A DNA stretch of 64,000 bases, from the NCBI GenBank assembly GCA_029168955.1, contig JAPDOI010000213.1, positions 864,501-928,500 on the forward strand, given 5' to 3'. The number at the start of each line of letters is the position of its first letter. Position 1 is the stretch's first letter. This DNA comes from Aplectana chamaeleonis (Eukaryota; Nematoda; Chromadorea; Rhabditida; Cosmocercidae). This document shows positions 42,640 to 53,560 of this stretch, one piece after another. The position numbers and the translations under genes were made by a program. The notes under the pieces were generated by a model. The model did no database searches. It saw nothing but the letters and a program-made list of their open reading frames with translations, and was not told the DNA's origin.

Positions 42640-42930
42640 CGCCAGGGAACGTGCTCCTAGGGGAGCACGTGCTCCCATTGTGCGTCGGATTTGAGCACGT
42701 GCCCCAACAAATAAAAGTCGCTGGAGGGCTCGTCCAATCGCTTGCTGTCCCAGATGGTGTTCGGGGAGCTGGCGCGTAGCATGACGGTGTGTCGGCTGCG
42801 TCGCGTGCCGGTGTTCTGCTACGATAGCGCTGGACTGCCTTGCAAGTATTCCTGCTACTAAAAGTCGCAGCACTTGCTCCAGCCATGAACTTTTGCAGTA
42901 CGTGCTGCTGTTTCGAGTACGTGCGCCTGC
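42640..42930. repeat. CACGTGC-rich segment with hairpin
   Basis: GGGAACGTGCTCC and GGAGCACGTGCTCCC (42649-42679) form a strong hairpin. Further GCACGTGCCCC, GTACGTGCTGC and GTACGTGCGCC words follow. It recalls the CACGTG-rich arms at 10833-11420 in content, but no alignment is evident. Confidence 0.5.
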
Positions 42931-43139
42931 TATGGAGCCTTTTGATGGGTGCGGTCACTCGAGTTGAATGCACAATCGTCACGGATTGGATGTGGCGATT
43001 CTCTCAGTAAGTCTGCGCAGCACCAGTACACCACGAAAACCCGGAGCTAGAGTAGGCAGGACAGCGCTAGCCGCCGAGGGTTTCGCGCTTTCTTTCTTAT
43101 TCACTGTGCCCGCTCCTATAACGCACTGAACGGGCCAAA

Positions 43140-43760
43140 GGGGATAATTGGGGCACTGAACACGAATATAGGGTTTTTCTCTGGTGGTATTGGAGTTTCA
43201 CCACGGAAAACGTCATTTCACTACTGCAATCTATGGTGCCGAGCTCATAACTTTTTTGGTCTAGGTTTAGGGAGTCGGTCCGCTGTTTTCACCAGTCGTA
43301 GCAATCACAACCTACTACTTTACCTCGCGGCCTCTTGAAGTGCATTGAATTGTTATGTCTCTCATTCTGAGTATTGTATCAATCCTGTTATCTTCCGTAA
43401 TACAGGGTGTCCCTTCAATTGTTTGCGCGCACTGAATGACAGAAAATCGCTACCCTCAGGGATATATTCTTCTCTGAAGATCCAGATAATAGGAGAGGAA
43501 AATAGAATTCTCGAGATGTGATACTAATAGAGAGCTCTGGTTACATTGACTGATTAGACAATTTGGGCTGTAAACGGTTTCCAATCTTTCCTGAAACGAC
43601 GTCGAACTCCTTCCTTCGATTTCTTTTCCTAGCACAGTCTGCGTTTTCCTTCCAAAAATGATCCCGGTAAGATGCCCTGAACGCATCATGTTGAAAGCTT
43701 TGAAAAATCGACAAATGGACCATATATTCGTGGTCAGCACTTCAGCTCAGACATTGGTGG
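43140..43760. repeat. Dispersed GAACACGAATAT unit, inverted pair
   Basis: GGGGCACTGAACACGAATAT near 43150 and its inverted form (ATATTCGTGGTCAGCACTTC) near 43725 bracket about 570 bp. They belong to the unit family inside 5089-6162. The 94-codon minus-strand frame between them has no recognised domain. Confidence 0.45.
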
Positions 43761-43973
43761 GGAATTTCCCTTGATACAACTGGGGAACTTCCCGAAGATC
43801 GGAAAAGGGAATCCCGCACAGCAGGATTTTCCGTGTTCTCCCAAGTGTAGGTCTTCTCCCTTTTGTCGCAAACCTACACCAACTCTTCTTTCACGATTTT
43901 TGGCTGTTCCATCCCGTCATACGGGTGAAGGGATGATTGGATGACCGAACAGTTGAGTGAGAGCGGCGCTGCG

Positions 43974-44043
43974 GCTTCGGTGGCACAGTGCGATAAGGCG
44001 CTCTCCCGGAAAGGGAACATGCCGGTTCAATCTCGCCCGGAGC
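43974..44043 (+). tRNA. tRNA-like sequence, probably a pseudogene
   Basis: GCTTCGG (43974-43980) can pair with CCGGAGC (44037-44043) as an acceptor stem. TGGCACAGTGCGATAAGG resembles an A box and CCGGTTCAATCTCGC a B box one base short. The T stem has mismatches and position 33 is not T, so a functional tRNA is unlikely. Confidence 0.4.
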
Positions 44044-45574
44044 CAAGCGTTCTGCGATCAACTCAGCACCTTGTGTAAACATACCACTTCTTTGATTGAT
44101 CGAAAATCAGTTTCTTATACTCCTTGCTTTCCCCAATTTCCGTGCCCTTACAGCGCCGTGGACTAGGCCCCATAAATTATGACCTCTGACATCAGGTTTC
44201 AAAGAAGCTCACTGTCGTCCCTAGAATCCAGACAGAGACACCCAACACACTCCTTGAGAACAAACTCTGCCCCCAAGAATTTCGAAGTGCGAGACCATCT
44301 CAGGACCTGGCATTTTACATCACTGTAAACGCTGCGGCTTTGATTTTGCGTTCATCATAGTCCGTTGGGGGGGGGGGGAAGCTGAGGAACATCCACCGAA
44401 AGGGAGTTCCCTTGTCCTCCCCCATCAATTCTTCAAAGCGTCGTTTCGTTTGTTGTGATTAATTCGAGAGGAGAATGACCAAATCAGGCTTATTTTTCTC
44501 AGAAACATCCCCACCAATTAATGAGGAAAGCTACGTTCAAAAATAGTTCTGTAAATGTACAAAAACATCTCGAATGGCCAGGCTGACTATTACATAGTAG
44601 TCTTCTAGTGAGCTCCACCTAAGTTTGCTATAAACCGAAAAAACTCGAACCTAAAATTGTTGCTTGCGGCTTGCCACAATGCCCTTCCAGTCTTTCTCTC
44701 CCTGCGATCCCTCGCGTATACCGCACTCTGCTCACTATCACCATCACATCACAACCTGCGAGAATTGGGTTAGTAGACTGACCTTCTTCCATTTCCGAAT
44801 GCTGATAATCTCTCCAACGTTATCGTTACCCGATTGTCAGTTATCGGCCCCTGGATTTTCCACATTCCTCTACACACTGCAGTTAATTCTCTACTCTCTC
44901 ACCATCATCGTCAAGTTTTCATAACAAAAAGGACTCGGCAAATTCATCATTATAATATCTATCAATGCTATGACACTGAATACTATTCGAATCAACCATT
45001 AATCAAAAGGAAGGTGTCTAGAGGGTGAAACGCATCTGCTAAAACGAATTACATTGTCAGAACCTAATTTGCCTAGAATTAAATTGCGATGTACAATATC
45101 GTTCGTAGAATTGATTCAGAAGGCGCGTGGCCACGCGTTTTTGCGTATTTAGAGTTCTTTTTTAGTGTCTTCCTTCACAATCGACTGTTTTCAGATCTGA
45201 AAAGTAGTTTAGGATCGAGGTGAAGGCTATTCGGCCCTAAAATGCTTGCTAAGGTCAAGACTCAAACAGATAAGTGCTAAATGTAATTTCCGCATCGTTA
45301 TAAAGTACACATAGCGCTGAGCAGTATTTGTACTCTAAAAACTGCACTCAGAGTTTTTTGAGCTTTGATCCTATGAACCGCTACACCGCTAGGTAGCGCT
45401 TTTCACAAGGATCCTAGACGAGTTTTCAGATTAAGAAAAAGTTTAATGAGAAGGTATTATAGTTATCAAAAAAAAGACGCTAACGATGCGAAAACGCGTC
45501 CTCGATCCCATTCACACCGAATTCTACGAGCATCATTGTGTACCTTGCCGAGCTGCTAGTTCCAAGAAAACAAT
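44044..45574. other. No feature recognised
   Basis: Mixed sequence with a G12 tract at 44367-44378. Small frames such as 44664-44924 lack recognisable domains. Confidence 0.3.
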
Positions 45575-45954
45575 ATTCGCTATTCACACTCCTCAACGCC
45601 AGCCGGGCACGCGCGTCACGCGCGGGCAAAGCGCTGGAGTGTGAAAACCTTCTGAGCGTGTCACGCACGTGACGCGCTTGCGAAGACTATGAATACTCCA
45701 GCGGCGACGCTATGGCAGAGCGGGATAAGATGGGCCTCAACTTTGACGAGTAAACAAAATCTGTACATGAGTTCACTATCGGGGTAGCAGAAGATAGTAT
45801 GTACTGAAAATAATTAATACAGAACGGGATGAAACTGAAATTGGTTAATGATAAAAATGCTGAAAAGTTGATAGGCCTTCGCCGCCATGGCGGCGCGGAC
45901 GTCACGCACGTGCTGCGCTGGTGACGCTGGCGATGAGCAATAAGAATAGCGCCT
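45575..45954. mobile_element. GGCGCTATTC TIR element, copy 2
   Basis: TTCGCTATTCACACTCCTCAACG at the left parallels 31993 in copy 1. The right end AATAAGAATAGCGCC is its inverted partner. GTCACGCGCG, CGTCACGCACGTG and GCCGCCATGGCGGCG palindromes lie subterminally, and an inner AGTATTCATAG copy is also shared. Confidence 0.7.
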
Positions 45955-46060
45955 CATGAGCGTTTTTCGAGTTTCACGAAATGGGAAGGGTTTATAGGAT
46001 CCCATCATGAATTTTTGAGAATGTTTCGAAATTTTTTTCCGATGCGCCTCAGAGTTTGCA

Positions 46061-46295
46061 AAGTGTATCCGATTGAGACTGTCCGTTCATTCGGTCTGCG
46101 TGCGCGTTCAGCGGCGGGGTGCATAGGCATTTTTCGAACCTGTTAAACAGCTGGCAGGAATATTAGACAAATATTGAGTAATGCCCCATTCAGCTGTCTA
46201 CAGCCGCGCGGACTCTCGTTCGAAAAATGCCTTTGCGACGGTCGCCCGACACGCACGCCGACCGCGTGGTCGGACAGTCTCATTCGAACAGACTT
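46061..46295. mobile_element. TA-flanked MITE, GTCCGAATGAGA family, copy 4
   Basis: AAGTGTATCCGATTGAGACTG at the left. At the right, GACAGTCTCATTCGAACAGACTT is followed by TA. The interior words GCAGGAATATTAGACAAATA and ATGCCCCATTCAGCTG also occur in the half copy at 29738. Confidence 0.75.
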
Positions 46296-46299
46296 TATA

Positions 46300-46610
46300 C
46301 AGGGGTTATTTAGGATGCTGCAAATGAACTTGGGGTCCGTTTGTCGAACTTTTGGAATTAACTGCAGGTGGCGGCGGGTACCATGCCATTCTGTGGGCGA
46401 AACCTACCCCAGTGTCCGTAAACGTACAAGCGGACGCAAAGTTTGTATTCACCAGCCCGAATAACCTCTGCAGAAATTTTTTGAGCCAAGTCTGTGACTT
46501 TGACGACACTACCGTATACCCACCGCAATCTACCGCTAACAGCCAAAAATCGATTAATGGAGCTCAGATTCGTGTTTGGCAGTCCAAAAATACCCCAGAG
46601 AAACAATTTG
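46300..46610. repeat. Dispersed GAACACGAAT unit, inverted pair
   Basis: GGTTATTTAGGATGCTG and GGGGTCCGTTTGTCGA (left) face TTGTATTCACCAGCCCGAATAACC and CAAAAATCGATTAATGG (right orientation). It belongs to the same unit family as the interior of 5089-6162. Confidence 0.55.
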
Positions 46611-46636
46611 ACCCACCTTTGTCGTAGAAATCCAGA

Positions 46637-46902
46637 AATCTCGTAGGTCGCGTTTTGCTCCCGAAACTTTCCTCAGCTGGGATGCTTTGAACGGCTCAAG
46701 TCGAGAACTTTGGAAAAGCGCATTTTGGAAGGTGCTACAGGTGCGGGGAACGACCCTTTTCAGCTAATACCTTATTGGAACAAGCCGCTCGGTACGGAGT
46801 ACTGCCCAGGTTCACTGCATATAGATGCCCAGCAGATATTAACTATACAATCAGTTTCCGCAGATGCATTAGTCGCTCTAGACTCTTCCCTCGTTAGCTA
46901 AG
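46637..46902 (+). CDS. Weak candidate terminal exon
   Basis: From an acceptor-like ACTTTCCTCAG (ending about 46677) a frame is open to TAA at 46900-46902, with a varied composition (GAGNDPFQLIPYWNKPLG, EYCPGSLHIDAQQILTIQSV). No domain is recognised and no upstream exon was found, as the preceding sequence is repeat. Confidence 0.2.
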
Positions 46903-47169
46903 TAAATTCCACGGAATTACTACTATATGCCAAATGTACCTAATTTACCGTTCAAACAAATATGTATGCAATTAGTGACCGAAGTGTACGCACGACATTT
47001 TCAATGTAATTTACATTCACATTTTGTGATTACAACATATTCTCTGTAGTTATCCATTGTTCTTGTAATTTAATTATGGTCTATTTTGAACCGCATGCCC
47101 TTATTGACAGCGCTCCTTCCTACAGCAAAATAGTCACGTTTCACTAGGAATCTAAGCTGATAATCATAA

Positions 47170-47372
47170 GTGAAAGTTGCCGTCTCAAAAGAGAAAAACA
47201 TTTCTAGAACCATTTTTGCACGCAGAAAGTCTGGCCATGGACTGTTTCACCCGCACCCCAACGATTTGGAAAACCATGTTTTCGTTGCTGAGGGTGTTGT
47301 GACTGTGCATAATCAATCCGTGCTCATAATTGCCTTAGGGAAAGTAAAATATGGGTTTCTGCGCGCGGGATG
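47170..47372 (+). CDS. Weak coding-like frame truncated by an element
   Basis: A frame reading NDLENHVFVAEGVVTVHNQS and IIALGKVKYGFLRAGCFYG runs into the start of the TTAA-type element at 47374. No domain is recognised. It could be a fragment of an exon interrupted by the insertion. Confidence 0.2.
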
Positions 47373-47699
47373 CTTTTATGGGCAGCGTTCACCATGAATC
47401 TGGTTTTTAAGTTTTCTTTGTAAAACACTATTCTGGCAGATGCTGGAGGTGATAGGATCGAAGAAAACAGCGAAAACGGGCCAGCAATCATTAAAAACGG
47501 CTACGAAGTTAAGATTTCGTTGGACCAGCACGCCCCCTACGCCCGCCCCGCCCTCATTCTGAGGAGCTTGTGGCGCCGCGGACGCTTTCGATGGTGAATT
47601 GCCAAGCAACACCGCCGCGTCCAGTCTGATCGATTCGCGCACTTTTCGCCATTAGCGGGCACTTGCGGAAACTAGCAGGGCGCGTGAGCTCTAGAGTAT

Positions 47700-47990
47700 A
47701 TCAAACGAATAAAAATTTTCGAATATTCGAATAAACAAATAATTCAAAAAATTGACTTCTCCGATTATTCGAATAAACGAATTATTCGAAAAATTGACTT
47801 CTCCGGATATTCGAATAAACGAATTATTTGAAAAAATGACCTCTCCGAATATTCGAATAAACGAATTATTCGAAATATAGACTCTTCCGAATAATCGAAT
47901 AAACGAATTATTCAAAAATTTGACTCTTCCGAATAATCGGATAATTCGAATTATTCGTATTATTTGGCCAGATTCGCGAGTTTTCGAATA
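47700..47990. repeat. 42-bp A/T-rich array C
   Basis: TTGACTTCTCCG-type words start at 47752, 47794, 47836, 47878 and 47920, spaced exactly 42 bp. Each unit contains TATTCGAATAAACGAATTAT. The period equals that of arrays A and B, but the sequence is unrelated to them. A 14-residue repeat frame on the minus strand (NNSFIRIFGEV) is a by-product. Confidence 0.9.
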
Positions 47991-48247
47991 AGAAGTACGG
48001 ACCGAGTACGCATAATCAAACCTCCGTTCGCGGCAATACCAACTTTCTTGACCTATTTTTGTATAGTATTATGTAGATCAAAGCTATGCCAATGGACTTC
48101 CACGAAAAATACATTCCACATTATATCATGAGAGTGTTCAAACTAACATTTACCACTGTCTATGAGTAGTTGTTAAACGATACGATCAAATTCTCTGGAT
48201 TGTCTAAACAATATCTACCAACAATATCCGAACTTCCTATCGGTTTA

Positions 48248-48433
48248 GGGTGATATCTCAGCGGGGGAGGGGGCAGTGTTGTATCGCACATGACCACGCC
48301 CATTTTTCCGTGCCTCCTGATTTGTGCGGGTAAGGGTAACCCCGAGAAGGTGTTCAAATTTAGTGGGGCACGATAAAATGGGCGGACCAAGTGCACCCAG
48401 ACATAGTGGCCCCCACCGCTAAGATATCACCCC
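48248..48433. mobile_element. 186-bp MITE (CTGTGGTATCGTA family), copy 2
   Basis: GGGTGATATCTCAGCGGGGG at the left faces CCACCGCTAAGATATCACCCC at the right. GTTGTATCGCACATGACCAC and GCCCATTTTTCC follow as in 16869-17042. It lies inside the composite at 47374-48833. Confidence 0.75.
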
Positions 48434-48514
48434 GTTTGCTTGGTGACATTTCACCTCAAGACAGCGAAAATGGACATGTGCCGTAGACTCTGCTTCTTAT
48501 TTTTCTGAAATCAT

Positions 48515-48665
48515 TCGTTTATTCGGCCGAATATTCGAATATTGGGCCGTTCGAATATTCGAATAAACGAGTTATTCAAAAAATAGACTTCTCCGAATAA
48601 TCGAATTATTCAAATATTCGATTACTTGTTTATTCGGACGAATATTCGTTTTCCGAATATTAGTT
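48515..48665. repeat. Detached units of array C
   Basis: CGAATATTCGAATAAACGAG, TAGACTTCTCCGAATAATCG and further TTCGAATATT words match the array at 47700-47990 in the same orientation. The block is separated from the array by about 500 bp that includes the MITE. Confidence 0.75.
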
Positions 48666-49099
48666 GACATAGTCTAGTGAGCTCGTCCGCGTCCTGATCC
48701 TATACGTGCGCTAGAAACAGCTATTGTAGCTCATTTTAAGCCCTTTTCCAAGCTATTTCTTCACTACTCGTTAACGTAGGACCGAACAACTTCATTTTTG
48801 AGTCGAATCGTAACATGATCGTGAACACTGTCTTTAATAATGCGAAAGACGATAAACATACCTCGAATTCGTGTTCCCAAATAACATTCACAGAGAAATT
48901 TGGAGTCTTCGACTAAACTGCCGTGTACCCGTAGTAACATACCGTAACCCAAGAGAAAAAAGACGATTTATGAACCTCACTTCTTTGTAAAGCAATACTA
49001 ATAATAACTGCTTTGAAGAATTTTGGAGGCAAACCTATCGTAGCGTTCTGGAATTCTGCAAAAGTCGTGATTAGCCTACGAAATTTCCTCCAGTGTTAA

Positions 49100-49541
49100 A
49101 GGCAGGGTTTGCGATAAAATCGACTTTTGAGCTCTCTTCATAAGAATGTAGATTTGGCCATCACAAAAGTGAAAGTAAGTGAAAAAACCCGGAAAATCGC
49201 GGAAAAAACGCTCAAAAACAAAGTATAACGGTTAATTACCGGTGTCGGTCGGCCCCCTAATTAACGCGGTTTTCATTAATGCTTGCTTATGCGACATTTA
49301 TTTTTCTGTTAAAGTAATCAGTAGTCTCCAAAAATGTTCAGAAATTACTTTAGAAGCAAAATAAAAGTTGACAAAACAGGCTTTCACCCAAATCTCGATA
49401 ATTGGGGGCGGGAGGACACCAAGCCATACCTTTCTCCTGAGCGTTTTTCTCCAATTTTTTGCTTATTTTCACTTTTTTGATGGTCAGATCTACCATTCTA
49501 CGGTGATAACACAACAGCCGATTTTATCGAGAACCCTGCCT
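49100..49541. mobile_element. TTAA element, AGGCAGGGTT type
   Basis: TTAA at 49096-49099 and 49542-49545. The ends are AGGCAGGGTTTGCGATAAAA and TTTATCGAGAACCCTGCCT. 442 bp. The interior differs from the other families, so it is a separate branch of the TTAA superfamily. Confidence 0.85.
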
Positions 49542-49884
49542 TTAAGCTTTAGACTAAATAAGCGGAAGTCTAGGAAAAACCGACAATTGGTCTTCAGATT
49601 TGAAATTTCCAAAAAGTTCCTAGAAAAAATTTCGAGCCAAACCTGAGACATTTTTTTCCTCGGAATCCGAGAATTTGCCTTTTCCGTATCCTTATTCTTT
49701 CCGCAAAACAATGAAAACGCCCTTTTCTGAACTTTTTCTGAAGATCCCTAAGAATGTCTCCGGCATTCAGTTAAATTTCAACAAGGTTCGTTGACCCACA
49801 ACATGGTTTTACTACACTTACGGCATCCAGAAGATAGTTTTCTGTGTATTTAAAACAAACCCTAGAAAGTTTCAGATTCGGTTA

Positions 49885-50120
49885 AAAATTTACTCGTACA
49901 GGGTTATTTGATGGTGTTGTGTATGGATTTAAGGACCATCTGTCAATTTTTAAAATATTAGGCCGGCGGTGATGATATCTTACCTACAGGAAACATCAGA
50001 ATATTGACAAACGAAGCCCAGATTCGTGTTCAGCACCCTATTCAGCCCTCACATACTGCTTTTGAGCCAAACCTGGAACCATTTCCCACGAAAACAATGA
50101 GAACTGTTCACTACTTTTTG
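49885..50120. repeat. Dispersed GAACACGAAT unit, inverted pair
   Basis: GGGTTATTTGATGGTGTTG near 49902 and its inverted partner (GATTCGTGTTCAGCACC, near 50022) bracket a short stretch with GGCCGGCGGTGATGATAT. This is the unit family described at 5089-6162. Confidence 0.5.
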
Positions 50121-51009
50121 CGTAGCTTTGAAAACGCTCGTATCTCCTCTTTCAGTGTAAATATATTATTTTTATTTTTCCGACAATATTTTTTTAAAGG
50201 TCATATTCGGATACGGCAATTGAAAATGGTTCCAGGGATTTAAATTACTCTTGTGGGACGCCTGCTTTTGCTGGTCATACATACTTCCCTTGTCTAAGAA
50301 CCCGAGGCGAGTTGACAACAGATAATCAAACAGCCTCTTTCTTTTTGTTCATAAATTATAACGGCGCTGGCTACGTGGCTCTTAACCATCCGAATAATGG
50401 ACAGATTACGCATACAAGCAATAAGTCTTTGTCTACCTGTTTTATGATCAAACAAACGAAAGCCCAAGTAGAATAACAATGATAAAGATAGGTTTACTCT
50501 GCACAAAAGATGTCCTCCCATCGATTGGGGCTCTACTATGTATTAGACTTTGTCCAATCTAGGATTCAATTTACTCCTTGTTTCATGACAGAAATCCACA
50601 ACGTGCAAGAAACCGTGACACAAAGTTCCGGACTCATGATGTTTAATATTTCCCAACTTGTACTAGTACATAGTGAATGTTCTATGGATCACCCTTGAAA
50701 TTAATCCCTCACCAACCAAATACTCCTAATGTATTTGTATACTCTAGGTTCCATCTACATAGACCATGTATTATCGGCCACGAACCGCACCGAACAGAAA
50801 TCGGAGCCGCCTGGCAGTACGAGTCGTTGTCCAAATCTGCGGTCCACAGCTGTTGTCGTTCTGGCGAACTAGAAAAGCTCACACAGCAACAGAAGCCGAC
50901 CCGTTGGTTGGAATAACGAGCTGGACTGTTATGCGGCTCGGCACCGAGAATCGCTTGAGTATATAGTTGAGTCGTCTTCGCTTTGTTCCGGTAGTTGATA
51001 TACTACGGA
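50121..51009. other. No feature recognised
   Basis: A/T-leaning sequence with only short frames. Confidence 0.3.
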
Positions 51010-52000
51010 TCAGCAGTGAAGTTTATTTCTCTCTAGCGGGTTTCTGCAGTATGCATTCTGAGGATCCCCAAAAACGACTACTCGTCTCCAGCCAGCTCCC
51101 AAGATACCTTATGTACCAACCATGATGTTTCATTTTTCCGAACAAGCCTTCACAATCGATATCCAGACAACCGTTAACGATCTCTTGTTAATAGAAGCAG
51201 GATATTCTCCATGTATCTATTCCACTGTTGATACTTTGAGGTTCACCCATAGACTTTAGACTCTTCTCGCCTTCTCCAGTTGTTGATATTGTATTGAATT
51301 TATTTTTTCTTCAACTCATTGCCGTAGTCGGCACAAAAAGGATCGCTTATAGAGTTCAGCCACCCCCTCGGACTATTTGATCTGTAGTTGATCCTCTACG
51401 CCCACCCCATGGAATTTAGTCCTTTCTCACCATTTATCACCCATGAGGCTCACTTCTCACCGATTCGATATCGTGGTCGATACACTGTGGAGGACCACAA
51501 AAGTTTGATACTTCTTATGAAATTCCTGTGGTTGATATCTAGCCCAGAGACCGTATGCTAAATACCACCTAACCAGTCCACGTTGCCGCAATTTCTCTTT
51601 CAACAGACACCCTTCACATGACCCGCTCCCTTTTTTGTTTTCCCAGCCCCCCCCCCCCCTTCAAGATCTTCTCGTCTTCCACCATAGCGTTATCTCAAAT
51701 GGTTTACTATGGACCATATATGAAGTTCAGTCCTCTCGAAAAAACCTCCTCTAGTAAATATCGCAAAAAGCATTAGAGTTTTGTTCTCGTAGATTATGTT
51801 CCAGTTGACATCCATAAAGTTATCTTCTCCCCACCTTCCTCCCAGAGTTTAAATCTTACGGGCCACCACTAAAGTTAAACTCCTCCAGCCTGTTCCTGTA
51901 CATGCAGTATGTAGCAGTCCATACAAGACCCATGCAGTGTACTTTTCCACCTCGCTACCGTAAAAATTCCTGCCGACCATACATTAGATTTGGCTCACTA

Positions 52001-52552
52001 GGGAACCTCGGTAGCCCTGTATGGGCTTTTGAAAGCCTGTGGATGTTTCTTGGTAAATTCGTATACGCTCTTTCCGAATCTGTCATTGGATTTTGCCGCG
52101 CTGCCGTCTAGTAGTATGAGTAGCGTCTTATATCCATTTTTGCAAAACAATGCAAGGATGTTCTCAGTGACGGTAATCGAACATCTGACCGTCTGCTGAT
52201 AATCTCGGCTCCCTACCTGCTGCTCCATCCACTGATATCGGTGTGGTGCGAATTAGCGATGTAGACTTCGAGGCAAAGACTCATCATCATTAGCACAGAT
52301 CTCCACTTTAGGGTGGTTTATTGCTGGATATGGTGTACCCAACATCAATATACCTACTAATATTGCACGAAATGGTGGAATAATTCTCAAATTGATAGCA
52401 AAATAATAGATTGCAATGTACATAGGACCTCTAATCAGTAATAACTTGTTAACTTGAGGTCCTTTGCAAAATCCAGTGGAAAGAGCGCGTCCGAGTTGAC
52501 CGAGAAACACTAGCAGATTTTCAAAAGCCCGTACATGGGTAGCGTGGTTCTC
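52001..52552. mobile_element. 552-bp TIR element in the degenerate array
   Basis: Arms of about 95 bp start GGGAACCTCGGTAGCC (left) and, in reverse, GAGAACCACGCTACCC (right), and share GGGCTTTTGAAA, TGTTTCTTGGT and CGCTCTTTCC. CTAG (or TA) flanks both ends. The interior contains a tRNA-like segment and no transposase. Confidence 0.75.
52160..52232 (-). tRNA. tRNA-like segment inside a TIR element
   Basis: Read on the minus strand, TGGAGCAGCAGGTAGGGAG resembles an A box, and ATGTTCGATTACCGTCA a B box at a suitable distance. No complete cloverleaf is convincing. It may be a captured tRNA pseudogene or SINE head. Confidence 0.35.
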
Positions 52553-53169
52553 TAGTCAGTTTAGATCATAGTGGTCCGCCACTTTGCTTCATTGATATCA
52601 TACAAACCACCCATCGAGTTTAGTCTCTCGAAACCATTCCTAAAATGGATGTTCTCTGACCGTCACCGAAGACAAGCCCTCTAACCCGTTTCCCTAGTTA
52701 TTCCTCTGTAAATCACCCATGAAATTTATCCTCCACCGTCAATGAAGTTCAACTCTTTGTCGTTTAATAATTTTCTAAAAACCACCCATGAAGTTCATGC
52801 TGTTTCAACCCAAAAACCTCTGTTAACACCCTGATCCCGTTTTCGCCATTGATATTCCAAGGACAAAACTGACAGTTTACTTTTTTCTAAATCATCATCG
52901 CATTCGCCTCCTACGGATTCTCTGTGAGTTCAGTCTTCTCTAAAAGGTTCATGTGATTGATAACCCTAGGCCACCCTCGGAGATTAGCCCTTTATGAAGG
53001 GTGTGCTTACTATAAGTATATGTTCTAGGTACCATCCATAACTCTTCTTTAACTTGTTGACATAGTTGAAGTTCCACTTATGTCCTATGGAAATTATTAC
53101 TCTTCTAGCGGCATCTGTAGTGATTGACCAGAGACCACTCATGAAGTTAATTCTTTCCTAGGTTAGTTG

Positions 53170-53370
53170 TTGTCGTTCCCTGATCCAAATTTCGGACCAG
53201 TCCGCATTGGCGGACAGCGGCTGTTGTATCACGCAATAGGGTGCTAATCGTGCCGGGACCACTTGGTTCCAGCACGATTCACCTTTCTCCCAGCACTGTT
53301 ATAGTCGTGTCGCGTGAGACAACATCGTAGTACGCAATTTCGGAACGAAATTCGGCTCCGAGAACGACAG
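53170..53370. mobile_element. 201-bp MITE (CTGTCGTTCTCTGGGCC), copy 2
   Basis: The left end is TTGTCGTTCCCTGATCC and the right end GGCTCCGAGAACGACAG, followed by TA. The centre reads GGGACCACTTGGTTCCAGC. It is a more diverged copy of 30495-30689. Confidence 0.75.
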
Positions 53371-53560
53371 TACATAAGTGAATTCTTACGAATGAACAAT
53401 GAAGTTCAGCCTTCCACATGCTTCCATGCTAGAGACAACTGAAGGTTTTCAGGTCACTCCTTCTTGATTTTTATTGTCGTAAATATTCGATTAAGCATTG
53501 ACGAACCTCTGTAAAGCCATCCATACCTGGAATACTACAGGCCACCCATGAACTTAAGTA

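Larger units (their letters stand above)
47374..48833. mobile_element. Large AGGCAGTG-type element carrying other repeats
   Basis: The left end GGGCAGCGTTCACCATGAATC (after TTAT) and right end GATCGTGAACACTGTCT (before TTAA at 48834-48837) pair as AGGCAGTGTTCACG-type termini. The 1,460 bp between them hold a 42-bp A/T-rich array and a 186-bp MITE. It could be one enlarged element or two unrelated half-ends. Confidence 0.45.
51010..53560. repeat. Highly degenerate array of CACCCATGAAGTT words
   Basis: CCACCCATGAAGTTCA-like words followed by CTC-rich sequence and GTTGATA recur at least fifteen times (for example 51404, 51440, 51715, 51802, 52605, 52712, 52780, 53143, 53545), spaced roughly 50-120 bp. 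It looks like an old tandem array with heavy decay. Two elements have inserted (52001-52552 and 53170-53370). A C13 tract lies at 51647-51659. Confidence 0.55.

Noticed and set aside
43974..44043. Functional tRNA gene
   Set aside because: An acceptor stem can be drawn, but the T stem has mismatches, the T loop is short of a base and the position before the anticodon is not T.
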